DNA of 64,000 nt from an uncultured Verrucomicrobiota bacterium (GTDB lineage Bacteria; Verrucomicrobiota; Kiritimatiellia; CAIVKH01). The DNA lies in NCBI GenBank assembly GCA_937872895.1, contig CALMUP010000035.1, forward strand, positions 85,781 to 149,780, given 5' to 3'. The notes under the pieces are model-generated. The model did no database searches, had not been told where the DNA came from, and worked only from the letters and a program-made list of their open reading frames with translations. Below are positions 17,025 to 25,172 of this stretch, piece by piece (within the stretch, counting starts at the first letter, position 1; every line of letters starts with the position of its first letter). A program made the position numbers and the translations under genes.

Positions 17025-17279
17025 ATGACCCAACCTGCGTACAATCCCCGGGATCCGCTGCACGGCATCACCCTCGAGCACATCGTAACCACCCTGGTGG
17101 AGCGGTACGGGTGGGAGGAAATGGCGTACCGCGTCCCGGTGCGCTGTTTCACGTATGATCCGAGCATCAAGTCGAGTTTGACCTTCCTGCGCAAAACCCC
17201 ATGGGCCCGCCGCCATGTGGAGGAATGGTTTATCGATGACCTGCGCGATCAACACGCTGCCAGGCCGGACGCCTCCTGA
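17025..17279 (+). CDS. VF530/DUF2132-family small protein
   Basis: An 84-residue protein matching the VF530 family: [20 protein letters not shown] at residues 9-28, then [21 protein letters not shown] and [18 protein letters not shown]. Family members are 70-80 residues long and have been proposed to bind DNA from their fold. The start at 17025 gives the standard length. It stands alone between the GIY-YIG gene and the brnTA locus and is probably chromosomal rather than phage. Its cellular role is not known. Confidence 0.85.
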   Translation: MTQPAYNPRDPLHGITLEHIVTTLVERYGWEEMAYRVPVRCFTYDPSIKSSLTFLRKTPWARRHVEEWFIDDLRDQHAARPDAS

Positions 17280-17370
17280 TCCGTAGCGCCGTTCGTTATG
17301 CCCAAGACGCCTGAGCAAAATACGAACTTGCCACCCACCTCATCATACGTACATTGTACATATAGGCGAT

Positions 17371-17651
17371 ACTCGATTCGAGTGGGACCAGGCGAAAGAC
17401 CGGGAAAACCGTCGCAAACATGGCGTTTCATTTGAAGAAGCACAAACCGTGTTTCTGGATCAAAATGCCATCCGTTTTTTGACCCCGATCATTCGGAGCG
17501 TGAAGATCGATTTTTGATGCTTGGAATCAGTTTCCGGTTGCGTGTGTTGGTGGTTGGCCATTGCCATCGAGACAATGATGCCGTGATCAGAATCATTTCA
17601 GCGCGAAAAGCGAACAAGAATGAACAATCAGACTACTGGAACCATGGGTGA
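17371..17651 (+). pseudogene. brnT: brnT toxin gene, frameshifted and lacking a start codon
   Basis: Two frames together spell a BrnT ribonuclease toxin. The first gives TRFEWDQAKDRENRRKHGVS, FEEAQTVFLDQNAIRF; one base later DPDHSEREDRFLMLGIS, LRVLVVGHCHRDNDAVIRII and SARKANKNEQSDYW. The shift falls at a run of six T around 17471-17480, where one extra base would restore the frame. No ATG, GTG or TTG is in frame at the usual position ahead of FEWD. The stop at 17651 lies four bases before the brnA ATG, the normal brnT-brnA spacing. It is either an inactivated toxin or, for the frameshift alone, a sequencing error in a homopolymer. Confidence 0.85.
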
Positions 17652-17655
17652 CATC

Positions 17656-17874
17656 ATGAGAAAACATTATGACTTCTCGAAGATGAAGGGCGAACGTAAC
17701 CCGTACATCAAGACCTTGAAGCAACCGATTACGATCAGAATAGACAAAACCACTGTTGCATACTTCAAGCATTTGTCTGAAGAACTGGGTATGCCATATC
17801 AGAACTTGATAAACCTATACCTCAGAGATTGCGCCCTCAATCACAAGAAACTCGAACTCAAATGGGCCTCATAA
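17656..17874 (+). CDS. brnA: BrnA-like antitoxin
   Basis: A 72-residue protein from the ATG at 17656, directly after the brnT remnant. It has the BrnA pattern: an N-terminal DFSKMKGERNPYIKTLKQPI and then a ribbon-helix-helix DNA-binding domain (TIRIDKTTVAYFKHLSEELG, PYQNLINLYLRDCA). BrnA neutralises BrnT and represses its own operon. It is intact while its toxin is broken, so it may persist as an orphan antitoxin or repressor. An earlier ATG at 17620 lies inside brnT and is less likely. Confidence 0.88.
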   Translation: MRKHYDFSKMKGERNPYIKTLKQPITIRIDKTTVAYFKHLSEELGMPYQNLINLYLRDCALNHKKLELKWAS

Positions 17875-17893
17875 TGGAGCATAACATGTGGCT

Positions 17894-17917
17894 TGTGGGG
17901 ACACTTCGTGCCCCACA
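17894..17917 (+). terminator. Strong hairpin after brnA (probable terminator)
   Basis: TGTGGGG at 17894-17900 pairs with CCCCACA at 17911-17917, with an inner CAC/GTG and a three-base TTC loop. It is 20 bases beyond the brnA stop. There is no long T-run, only GCCTTGTCGTT, so efficiency is uncertain. Confidence 0.45.
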
Positions 17918-17930
17918 GCCTTGTCGTTAC

Positions 17931-18091
17931 ATGCCCGGTGTGGTCACCACCGCTTCGCGCTGGTGGCTGACCGATTGGTGTTCCCATAAGCTGTCGCCAC
18001 GCTATAGGCATGGGAGTCGGCGGTTGTGCTGGATGCCATTCGTCTCGCGGGTGAAGGTAATTGCCACCTTGATGTGGCTGGGCATGTCATG
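17931..18091 (-). pseudogene. Degenerate fragment of a YjbQ-family gene
   Basis: Read leftward, the fragment gives HDMPSHIKVAITFTRETNG, then a stop, then DSLWEHQSVSHQREAVVT. This matches position for position the C-terminal half of the intact YjbQ gene at 42798-43217 (DDMPSHIKMALTRTSET ... YLWEHRAIGHQREIVLT). The conserved Gly-Thr-Trp-Gln turn is destroyed and an in-frame TAG is present. The N-terminal half cannot be recognised in the following 180 bases. It marks decayed DNA between brnA and ppc. Confidence 0.75.
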
Positions 18092-18376
18092 GGGGGGGCC
18101 TTGAACAGCACATGTGGACAGGGTTCGCCGCTGATCCTCAAGCGGCTCCCTGCCGTAACGGAGGAACACGGTCCTGTTGGCGGTAAGACGCACGGAACAC
18201 CCTTGTACGATTCTCCATGGTCAGTGGATGCGCCGTGGCAGGGTCTCGGGACGATTCGCAGCCGGTTTCGCTTGATCGTACTACGGGCCTGATTATTGTC
18301 TGGCGAAGGTTGCCATTCTGGCGGCGGGATTAAACACGTCTTGTGCCGGAATGTGGAAATGCGGTCGAGGTGCTCC

Positions 18377-21130
18377 ATGTTGGAAATGTTCAAGAAAACC
18401 GAAACGTCCCTTCGTTTCCTGATGGATGCCTTCCGGGAGGTCCTGGAGGATGTCGGGGCTGTTGATGTTGCGCGAACTCTGCCTTGGTCCATGCCTGGCG
18501 GTACGGATCCGGATGCCATATTCCCTGAAGCGATCTCCGAGGCGTGTGTCCAGGCCTTCTCCATATCACTCCAATTGCTGAATCAGGCTGAAGAGAATGC
18601 GGTTGCGCAACGACGCCGCGCCTACGAGCACGAAGGGAAGTTGGCCGACGATCCCGGATCCTGGGACCAGGTTCTCCAGCGTGGTGCCGCCACGGGTATT
18701 CCGCCCGAGCGGTTGGCCTCGCTCCTGTCGGAGGTGCGCATCGAACCGGTGCTTACCGCGCATCCCACCGAAGCGAAACGCCAGACCGTACTCGAACACC
18801 ACCGGGTGCTCTACCGGTTGCTGGTTGAGCTCGAAAACACGATGTGGAGCGAGGCCGAGCGCAGCGCACTCCAGGACCGCGCAAAAGCCTGTTTGGAGCG
18901 GTTGTGGCGCACCGGGGAGATTTTTCTCGAAAAGCCATCGTTGGCTGATGAACGGCGCCTGGTGTTGCATTACCTTGAGCATGTGTTTCCCGCAGTGCTC
19001 TCCTGGACCACCGGCAGGCTTCGCTCGGCGTGGCAACGTGCGGGGTTCGACCCGATGCTTGTTGCTGGCCCGGACCATTTACCGCAACTCCGGTTTGGCG
19101 ACTGGGTGGGCGGTGATCGCGATGGGCATCCCGGCGTGACGGCTCCCGTTACCGAGGAAACCCTGCAGATCTTCCGCCGATCCTCGTTGAAATTGATTGA
19201 TGATGCCCTGGCGCAGCTAGCCAGCAGCCTGAGCCTTTCCGAGCGTCGCCAGACGCCTCCACCCCTGCTGGAGGAACACCGCTCCCGCCTTGCCGCGTTG
19301 CTGGGCGAAGCCGGTCACGAGGCGATCAGTCGAAGCCCCGAGGAGCCCTGGCGGCAATTTGTGAATTTGCTGCGCGCGGCACTGCCGATGGCCGACTCAA
19401 CCGCGCCATGGCACTTTGCTTCGTCTGCCGACCTCGTCGCCGAGCTCCGCGCCCTGCACCAGGCACTTCAGCAGGGTGGTTCGCCGCGTTTGGCCCGCGT
19501 CGACGTGGAACCGGTCATCACCCTGGTGAAAACCTTCGGTTTTGGCTTGGCTAACCTGGATGTGCGGCAGAACAGTGCCTTTCACGACCGCGCCCTTGCG
19601 CAACTGCTGGCCTGCGCGGGGATCGAGGATGCCGCGACCTACCCCGATTGGCCGAATAACCGTCGCCGCCGGTTGCTGGAGGATGAGCTGGCCACCCGCC
19701 GTCCGTTCAGCGCGCTGAAGGACGTCGAGGGTCACGAGGCGCGCGCGGTACTGGATGTCTATCAGGTCCTGGCCCGTCATCGAGCCCGTTATGGCAGCGA
19801 AGGACTCGGTGCCTTGATCATCAGCATGACGCGCAGCGTCGAGGATCTGCTTGCCGTGTATGTGCTCGCGCGCGATAGCGGATTGCTGGAGCGCGACGGG
19901 CAGGGCGTGTTCTGTCCATTGGAAGTGGTTCCTCTATTTGAAACGATCGAGGATCTTCGACGCGCGCCGGGAATCATCGAGGAATACCTTTCCCATCATG
20001 TCGTTCAACGGAGTCTGGCTTTCCGTGCCGGGCCACGCGGTGAACGGGTGTTGCAGGTGATGATCGGTTACAGTGACAGCGGCAAGGATGGTGGGATCGT
20101 AGCCAGCACCTGGAGCCTGAACCGCGTGCAGTGCCAGTTGGCCGAGGTGGCCGTGCGTCACGGGGTTCGGATCCGCTTCTTTCATGGGCGCGGTGGCACG
20201 ATCGGACGCGGGGCCGGACCGACCCACCGCTTCGTGCGCGCGCTGCCTCCCGGCACCATCGGAAGCGATCTCCGGCTCACGGAACAAGGGGAGACCATTT
20301 CCCAAAAGTACGCCAACGTGGTCACGGCAGCCCACCATCTGGAGCTCCTTACGGCCGGGATCTTCTCCGCCTCGGTAGCCGACCTGGCCGGACGGAGCGA
20401 CCCTCCGGAACTGGTGGCCATCATGGACCGGTTGGCTGATCAAAGCATGGTTGCATACCGCGCCTTGCTGGAGATGGATGGGTTTATCGACTTCTTCGCG
20501 CAGGCCACGCCACTTGATGCCATCGAATCCAGCCGTATCGGTTCGCGACCGGCGCGCCGCAGCGGCAAACGCACCATTGGCGATCTGCGCGCGATTCCGT
20601 GGGTCTTTGCCTGGAACCAGGCGCGTTTCGTGATTCCCGGCTGGTATGGTGTCGGCTCGGCGCTGCGTGCGTTGCGGCAGGACCGCCCCGGCGATTTTGC
20701 CATGCTGGTTGCCGCGAAACGGGAAACGCCGGCGCGGTGGGCACCGTTGCATAACCTTATTAGCAATGCCGCTACCGCGCTGATGACGAGTTCCGCCGAG
20801 GTGATGGAGCGGTACGCCGGACTGGTCGAGAACCGGGTGCTGGGTGAACGGTTGCTGAAGCAGATCCTGACCGAGCGGGAAACGACTACCGCCGTGCTGG
20901 AGGAGATCTATGGAGGTCGGCTGGCCGAGAAGCGCCCCTATATCCAGCGTTTTATTGATCGGCGCCATCAGGCACTTATCCCGCTGCACAACCACCAGAT
21001 CCGCTTGCTGCACCGCTGGCGCGTCGCGCAGGCACTCGGTCACCCCGCCGGCAAGGAGGCGGAGGTGCTTCTGCCGCAATTGCTCATGTCCATCAACGCC
21101 ATCGCCTCCGGACTCGGCTCCACCGGGTAG
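18377..21130 (+). CDS. ppc: Phosphoenolpyruvate carboxylase
   Basis: A 917-residue enzyme that carboxylates PEP to oxaloacetate and feeds the TCA cycle. The catalytic signatures are present: VLTAHPTEAKRQT with the essential His near residue 128, GGDRDGHPGVT, IGYSDSGKDGG near 583, FFHGRGGTIGRGAGP near 617, LRAIPWVFAWNQAR and the C-terminal INAIASGLGSTG. Length is typical of bacterial PEPC (880-930). The ATG at 18377 has GAGG six bases upstream; a TTG at 18296 is less likely. It stands apart from the mobile region to its left and begins the core genome. Allosteric control is usual but not visible. Confidence 0.97.
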   Translation: MLEMFKKTETSLRFLMDAFREVLEDVGAVDVARTLPWSMPGGTDPDAIFPEAISEACVQAFSISLQLLNQAEENAVAQRRRAYEHEGKLADDPGSWDQVLQRGAATGIPPERLASLLSEVRIEPVLTAHPTEAKRQTVLEHHRVLYRLLVELENTMWSEAERSALQDRAKACLERLWRTGEIFLEKPSLADERRLVLHYLEHVFPAVLSWTTGRLRSAWQRAGFDPMLVAGPDHLPQLRFGDWVGGDRDGHPGVTAPVTEETLQIFRRSSLKLIDDALAQLASSLSLSERRQTPPPLLEEHRSRLAALLGEAGHEAISRSPEEPWRQFVNLLRAALPMADSTAPWHFASSADLVAELRALHQALQQGGSPRLARVDVEPVITLVKTFGFGLANLDVRQNSAFHDRALAQLLACAGIEDAATYPDWPNNRRRRLLEDELATRRPFSALKDVEGHEARAVLDVYQVLARHRARYGSEGLGALIISMTRSVEDLLAVYVLARDSGLLERDGQGVFCPLEVVPLFETIEDLRRAPGIIEEYLSHHVVQRSLAFRAGPRGERVLQVMIGYSDSGKDGGIVASTWSLNRVQCQLAEVAVRHGVRIRFFHGRGGTIGRGAGPTHRFVRALPPGTIGSDLRLTEQGETISQKYANVVTAAHHLELLTAGIFSASVADLAGRSDPPELVAIMDRLADQSMVAYRALLEMDGFIDFFAQATPLDAIESSRIGSRPARRSGKRTIGDLRAIPWVFAWNQARFVIPGWYGVGSALRALRQDRPGDFAMLVAAKRETPARWAPLHNLISNAATALMTSSAEVMERYAGLVENRVLGERLLKQILTERETTTAVLEEIYGGRLAEKRPYIQRFIDRRHQALIPLHNHQIRLLHRWRVAQALGHPAGKEAEVLLPQLLMSINAIASGLGSTG

Positions 21131-21250
21131 CCACCCCGTTCCGGGACGTGCACGAGCGGCGTGTCCGGTCGGGCCGAGGCGTCATCGTGGGTGTGGATGT
21201 TTCACCTATCCGCTTGTACCCGGCCGGGCTTCTGCTAGATTGCGCGGTCG

Positions 21251-21301
21251 TTTTCCAATGGTTGGAGAACCGGTGCGTTACGTTGTCCAGATGCTGGACA
21301 G
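21251..21301. repeat. Two short palindromes ahead of the cation antiporter gene
   Basis: TTTTCCAA-TGG-TTGGAGAA at 21251-21269 and TGTCCAG-ATG-CTGGACA at 21284-21300 lie just upstream of the antiporter start. The second belongs to the same 19-bp type (TTGTCCA...TGGACA) found twice before gatC at 52901-52951. They could be operators of one regulator or dispersed repeats. Confidence 0.5.
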
Positions 21302-21311
21302 GGAGCGTTGC

Positions 21312-22253
21312 ATGATCGCGGCTGGCTTGTTGGTGGTTGGACTGGTGGTGTTGACCATCGGGGCGGAATTCCTGGTGCGGGGTGGGGCGGCCCTGGCCTT
21401 GCGTTTCAACATCCGCCCGCTGGTCGTCGGCCTCACCGTGGTTGCGTTCGGCACCAGTGCACCGGAGCTGGCGGTGAGCATCAAGTCGGCCCTGGCTGGT
21501 CAGGGCGATGTGGCCGCCGGCAATGTGATCGGCTCCAACATTTTCAATATCGCGGCAATCCTCGGGATAGCCGCCCTGATCTTCCCGCTGGCGGTGCATG
21601 CGAAGCTGGTGCGGTACGATATTCCTCTGATGGTCGGCGTGACCGTGGTGGCAATGGTCATGATGCGGGATGCCTCCCTGTCGCGCCTTGAATGCCTGCT
21701 GCTGGTGGTCGCATTGATCACCTACCTCGTGGCGACATTCCGCTTGTCCGCGCGCGAGGATGCTGCAGTCGAAGCGGAGGCTGGCGCCGAGTTGCCCAAA
21801 CCGGGACGCAGTGCCTTACTGGAGGGGATGATGATCCTCGGGGGGCTGGCCGCGCTGGTGATCGGGGCCGACTGGTTCGTGCGGGGTGCGGTGGACCTGG
21901 CCCGCTGGTTCGGGTTGACCGAGGCGGTGATTGGACTGACCATCGTCGCGGTCGGCACCAGCCTGCCCGAGTTGGCCACCTCGGTAGTCGCTTCGTGCCG
22001 ACGCCACACCGATATCGCCATTGGCAACGTCGTCGGATCGAACATCTTCAATATCCTGGCCATCATGGGCCTGACCGGGATCATCCATCCGTTCTCCACG
22101 GAGAACATCCTGACGATCGACTCCTGGGCCATGCTGTTCTTCGCCGTGCTGCTGTTCCCGCTCGCCGCCACCGGTTTCGTCCTCAAGCGATGGGAAGGTG
22201 CGGTGCTGCTGTTCGGTTATATCGGTTACGTCGCCTACCGCCTGACCATCTGA
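21312..22253 (+). CDS. Calcium/sodium antiporter (CaCA family, YrbG-like)
   Basis: A 313-residue inner-membrane exchanger with about ten helices and the internal duplication of the CaCA family. The first alpha-repeat reads GLTVVAFGTSAPELAVS and GNVIGSNIFNIAAILG; the second GLTIVAVGTSLPELATS and GNVVGSNIFNILAIMG. These hold the acidic ion-binding residues. It exchanges Ca2+ or another cation for Na+ or H+. The ATG at 21312 is preferred because GGGAG lies seven bases upstream; in-frame ATGs at 21258 and 21291 are within the palindromes. A DUF486 gene follows 14 bases later and is probably cotranscribed. Confidence 0.92.
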   Translation: MIAAGLLVVGLVVLTIGAEFLVRGGAALALRFNIRPLVVGLTVVAFGTSAPELAVSIKSALAGQGDVAAGNVIGSNIFNIAAILGIAALIFPLAVHAKLVRYDIPLMVGVTVVAMVMMRDASLSRLECLLLVVALITYLVATFRLSAREDAAVEAEAGAELPKPGRSALLEGMMILGGLAALVIGADWFVRGAVDLARWFGLTEAVIGLTIVAVGTSLPELATSVVASCRRHTDIAIGNVVGSNIFNILAIMGLTGIIHPFSTENILTIDSWAMLFFAVLLFPLAATGFVLKRWEGAVLLFGYIGYVAYRLTI

Positions 22254-22267
22254 ACCGGGAGATCGCC

Positions 22268-22612
22268 ATGAACCTGCCTGTCACGTTGCAGACCGCCGCC
22301 CTGCTGGTCCTGTCGAATGTCTTCATGACCTTTGCCTGGTACGCCCACCTGAAGGACCTGCGCGACAAGCCGTGGATGTTCGCCGCCTTGATCAGCTGGG
22401 GCATCGCCTTCTTCGAGTACATGGTCCAGGTGCCGGCCAACCGCATCGGTTATACCGCGCTGAACCTTAGCCAGCTCAAGATCATGCAGGAGGTCATCAC
22501 CCTCGCGGTCTTCATCCCGTTCAGCCTCTACTACATGAACCAGCCGTTCAAGATGGACTTCATCTGGGCCGGCCTGTGCCTGGTCGGCGCGGTGTACTTC
22601 ATGTTCCGGTAG
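22268..22612 (+). CDS. DUF486/DMT-family small membrane protein
   Basis: A 114-residue protein with four predicted membrane helices and the DUF486 pattern: LLVLSNVFMTFAWYAHLK, AALISWGIAFFEYMVQVPAN, LNLSQLKIMQEVITL and a final helix ending in GAVYFMFR. It belongs to the drug/metabolite-transporter superfamily; substrate is unknown. It follows the antiporter by 14 bases with GGGAGATC as ribosome site. Confidence 0.88.
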   Translation: MNLPVTLQTAALLVLSNVFMTFAWYAHLKDLRDKPWMFAALISWGIAFFEYMVQVPANRIGYTALNLSQLKIMQEVITLAVFIPFSLYYMNQPFKMDFIWAGLCLVGAVYFMFR

Positions 22613-22825
22613 CAGGCGGGGGAAGGTGTCGGGTGTCGTGTTTCTGGTGTCGGGGGAGGGGAGTGAGGCCTCAAAGGCGCACGGAGAAAGGGAATGCAGC
22701 GCCCTTGGTCCATGGTTGGACTCGCCGCACTCATCCCTTCACTTCCCGGGATTATCCCGAACCCTGAACACTGAAACCTGAAACCCTCAGCCCCCGATAC
22801 CCGAAACCCCACACCCGAACCGTCT

Positions 22826-23794
22826 TCAGGTTCCCACGATCTCCTCGAGCACCATGTCGAGGGTAACAAAGCCGACTACATCGTACTTCTCGTTGGCGAC
22901 GAGTACGATGGGCTGCTTGGTCACGCGCATGCGCGGCAGGATGTGGTCCACCGGAGTGGACGCGGCGACCAACTGCGGGGGCCGCATGTAGTCCTTGGCC
23001 GATTTGCCTCCGGGGGTGGGATCGGACAGGATATCGACCATGTACACGATGCCGACGAAGGTCTGCTTTTCGCGGTCGAGCACCGGGAACTGGCTCACCT
23101 GCTGGGCGCGGGCGAACATGCGGATGTCGTCGGCGCTGGTGTCCTGGTGGATGTACACCATGTCCTTGCGCGGCACCATTAGTTCGGAGCAGGCCGTCGC
23201 GCGCAATTCAAACACGCCCTTGATCATCCGCACTTCGTCGTTGGAGAGCGCACCGGCCTTGTGGCCTTCGCGGACCAGGTGCAATACTTCATCACGGGTG
23301 ATCGTAGCCTTGTTCGTGTTTTCTTCGGATTCCTTGACGAAGGGCGTGAAGGATTTCACCACACTCATCAGCATGCGGCTCAGTGGATGCAGCACCCGCC
23401 CGATGATGCATAACGGTGTGGCAAAGGGAAGGCAGCGGCGGCTGGGGAAGCTGCTGAACCAGGCCTTGGGCAAGTATTCACAGAAAACAAGCAGCACGGC
23501 GGTAACAAGGATGCTGCCGATCCAGGATCCGCTCGTACCAAGCAGTCGGGTGCTGACACTGACCGTGACGATCGACAGCACGGTGTTCACGATATTGTTG
23601 CCAACCAGCGTGGTCCCGAGCAGGTGGTCGGGCTTGTTGAGGAAATCCTGCAGGATGTTCGCACCCTTGATCTGGTGCCGGACGAGGTGGCGCAGGCGCA
23701 GGCGGTTGATCGAGATCAGACCGGTCTCAATGCCGGAGAAGAAGGCGGAGCCGATCAGGCAGACCGTGATGATGATGAGTTCGAGGGCCGTCAT
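22826..23794 (-). CDS. CNNM/CorC-type CBS-domain membrane protein
   Basis: A 322-residue protein with an N-terminal DUF21 transmembrane domain (LIIITVCLIGSAFFSGIETG opens it) and two CBS domains (SELMVPRKDMVYIHQDTS and the IVLVANEKYDVVGFVTLDMV region). The C-terminal CorC_HlyC domain is absent, since the protein ends at LEEIVGT. Related proteins handle Mg2+/Co2+ or other divalent cations. The start at 23794 forms an ATGA overlap with the preceding gene, a paralogue; the two probably act as a pair, one with and one without the CorC domain. Confidence 0.87.
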   Translation of the reverse strand: MTALELIIITVCLIGSAFFSGIETGLISINRLRLRHLVRHQIKGANILQDFLNKPDHLLGTTLVGNNIVNTVLSIVTVSVSTRLLGTSGSWIGSILVTAVLLVFCEYLPKAWFSSFPSRRCLPFATPLCIIGRVLHPLSRMLMSVVKSFTPFVKESEENTNKATITRDEVLHLVREGHKAGALSNDEVRMIKGVFELRATACSELMVPRKDMVYIHQDTSADDIRMFARAQQVSQFPVLDREKQTFVGIVYMVDILSDPTPGGKSAKDYMRPPQLVAASTPVDHILPRMRVTKQPIVLVANEKYDVVGFVTLDMVLEEIVGT

Positions 23795-25140
23795 GGTGCG
23801 TCCTCCACGTCCTCCGTGGTCACGGTCTCCAGTTTTTCGATCATCGCCAGCGTGACGCGCAGGCGAACGGTTTGCAATACGGTCACCCGGCATCCCTGCG
23901 CCTCGACCACATCATCCTTCTGGGGCACATGGCCGGCGTGTTCGGTGATCCATCCGGCCAGCCGGTCGCCACCGTCGCTGTCGAGCTCGAGGTCAAGCCG
24001 GCGGTTCAATTCCTCAAGGCTGAAATTAGCATCGACCAGCCAGCGGTTCGGTCCGGCCGGCTGGAACAGCGGGCGCGGCTTGTTCAGCTCCTGGTAGATC
24101 TCGCCGGTGATTTCCTCGAGGATATCACCCCGGGTAACCACGCCGGACGTGCCGCCGTATTCATCGACCACGATGGCGATTCGGCGTTGTTCCTTCTGGA
24201 ACTGGGTAAGCAGCCGGTTCAGCGGGATGCTGACCGGCACGAAGTAGGGCTTGATCAGCGCGGCCTGCAGGTTGTGGTCGGGATCGAGCAGGAAATTGCG
24301 TACATTCAGGAATCCGACGACCTGATCAATCGTGTCGCGGTACACCACCAGGAAATTGCGCCGGGCGGTGCGTGCCTTGGCCAGGTGATCCGCCGCCGCG
24401 AGGGTATCGTCACCCAGATCGATGCCGACGATATCCACCCGGGGTGTCATGACTTGGCTGGCGGTAAGATCTTCCAGTTGGATGATCGCCTTGAGCATGG
24501 CCAGTTCATCGGCATTCAAGACTCCGGCCTCGTTGCTGATCTCCAGCACCGTCTCGAACTCCTCGCTGCTCAACGACTTGCCGTGCGGTCTCAACAGCGG
24601 TTCGAATACCTTGGTGATCCGCTCCAGCAACATGCGAAGCGGGGTGAGCACCACGGTGATGAAGCGCATGATCGGCGTGTACACCAGGCTGAGGGTTTCC
24701 GCATAATGCAGGCCGATCCTCTTTGGGGCGACCTCGCCGAACAGGATCAACAGGACCGTCACCACCGGAATGGCGATCACTTCGCCATAGCCCTTGAACA
24801 GGTTGTTGGCGATGGCGAAACCGACTGCGGCCGCCGCCACGTTGACGATGGTGTTGCCGATCAGGATGGTTGATAGCAACCGGTTCGGATTCGCCACGAT
24901 CTGGTGGACCCGGGCCCCCATGGCCGGATGTTTTTCATTGATCCGTCGAAGTTGTAACGGGTTCAACGAGAAAAAGATGGTCTCCGCGCTGGAGAAAAAG
25001 CCGGACATGACCAGCAACAACAGCAGAACCAACGTTTCTTCTAGAATGATCAGATTCACGGGGTGCCAAAAAGAGGGCTCAAACCATCGCAAAAAAATAG
25101 GTGAAAAAGAAGAAAAAACAAGCAAGGCCATGCCGCGCAA
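23791..25140 (-). CDS. CNNM/CorC-type protein with DUF21, CBS pair and CorC_HlyC domain
   Basis: About 449 residues. After hydrophobic segments (LVLLLLLVMSGFFSSAETI begins DUF21) come a CBS pair (ASQVMTPRVDIVGIDLGDD; RRIAIVVDEYGGTSGVVTRG) and a C-terminal CorC_HlyC domain (NRWLVDANFSLEELNRRLDL to LRVTLAMIEKLE). This is the full architecture of the divalent-cation transporter family. The 5' end is unsure: the frame opens at 25140, but residues 1-27 look poor and a GTG near 25059 would start just before the first helix. It is translationally coupled to the smaller paralogue downstream. Confidence 0.88.
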   Translation of the reverse strand: MRGMALLVFSSFSPIFLRWFEPSFWHPVNLIILEETLVLLLLLVMSGFFSSAETIFFSLNPLQLRRINEKHPAMGARVHQIVANPNRLLSTILIGNTIVNVAAAAVGFAIANNLFKGYGEVIAIPVVTVLLILFGEVAPKRIGLHYAETLSLVYTPIMRFITVVLTPLRMLLERITKVFEPLLRPHGKSLSSEEFETVLEISNEAGVLNADELAMLKAIIQLEDLTASQVMTPRVDIVGIDLGDDTLAAADHLAKARTARRNFLVVYRDTIDQVVGFLNVRNFLLDPDHNLQAALIKPYFVPVSIPLNRLLTQFQKEQRRIAIVVDEYGGTSGVVTRGDILEEITGEIYQELNKPRPLFQPAGPNRWLVDANFSLEELNRRLDLELDSDGGDRLAGWITEHAGHVPQKDDVVEAQGCRVTVLQTVRLRVTLAMIEKLETVTTEDVEDAP

Positions 25141-25172
25141 GTGAATGCATCGGCGGTCGGCCGGCTTCCCGT

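Noticed and set aside
1..18300. Prophage attachment sites
   Set aside because: No long direct repeat flanking the region could be seen; the left end is outside the window and the right end is decayed.
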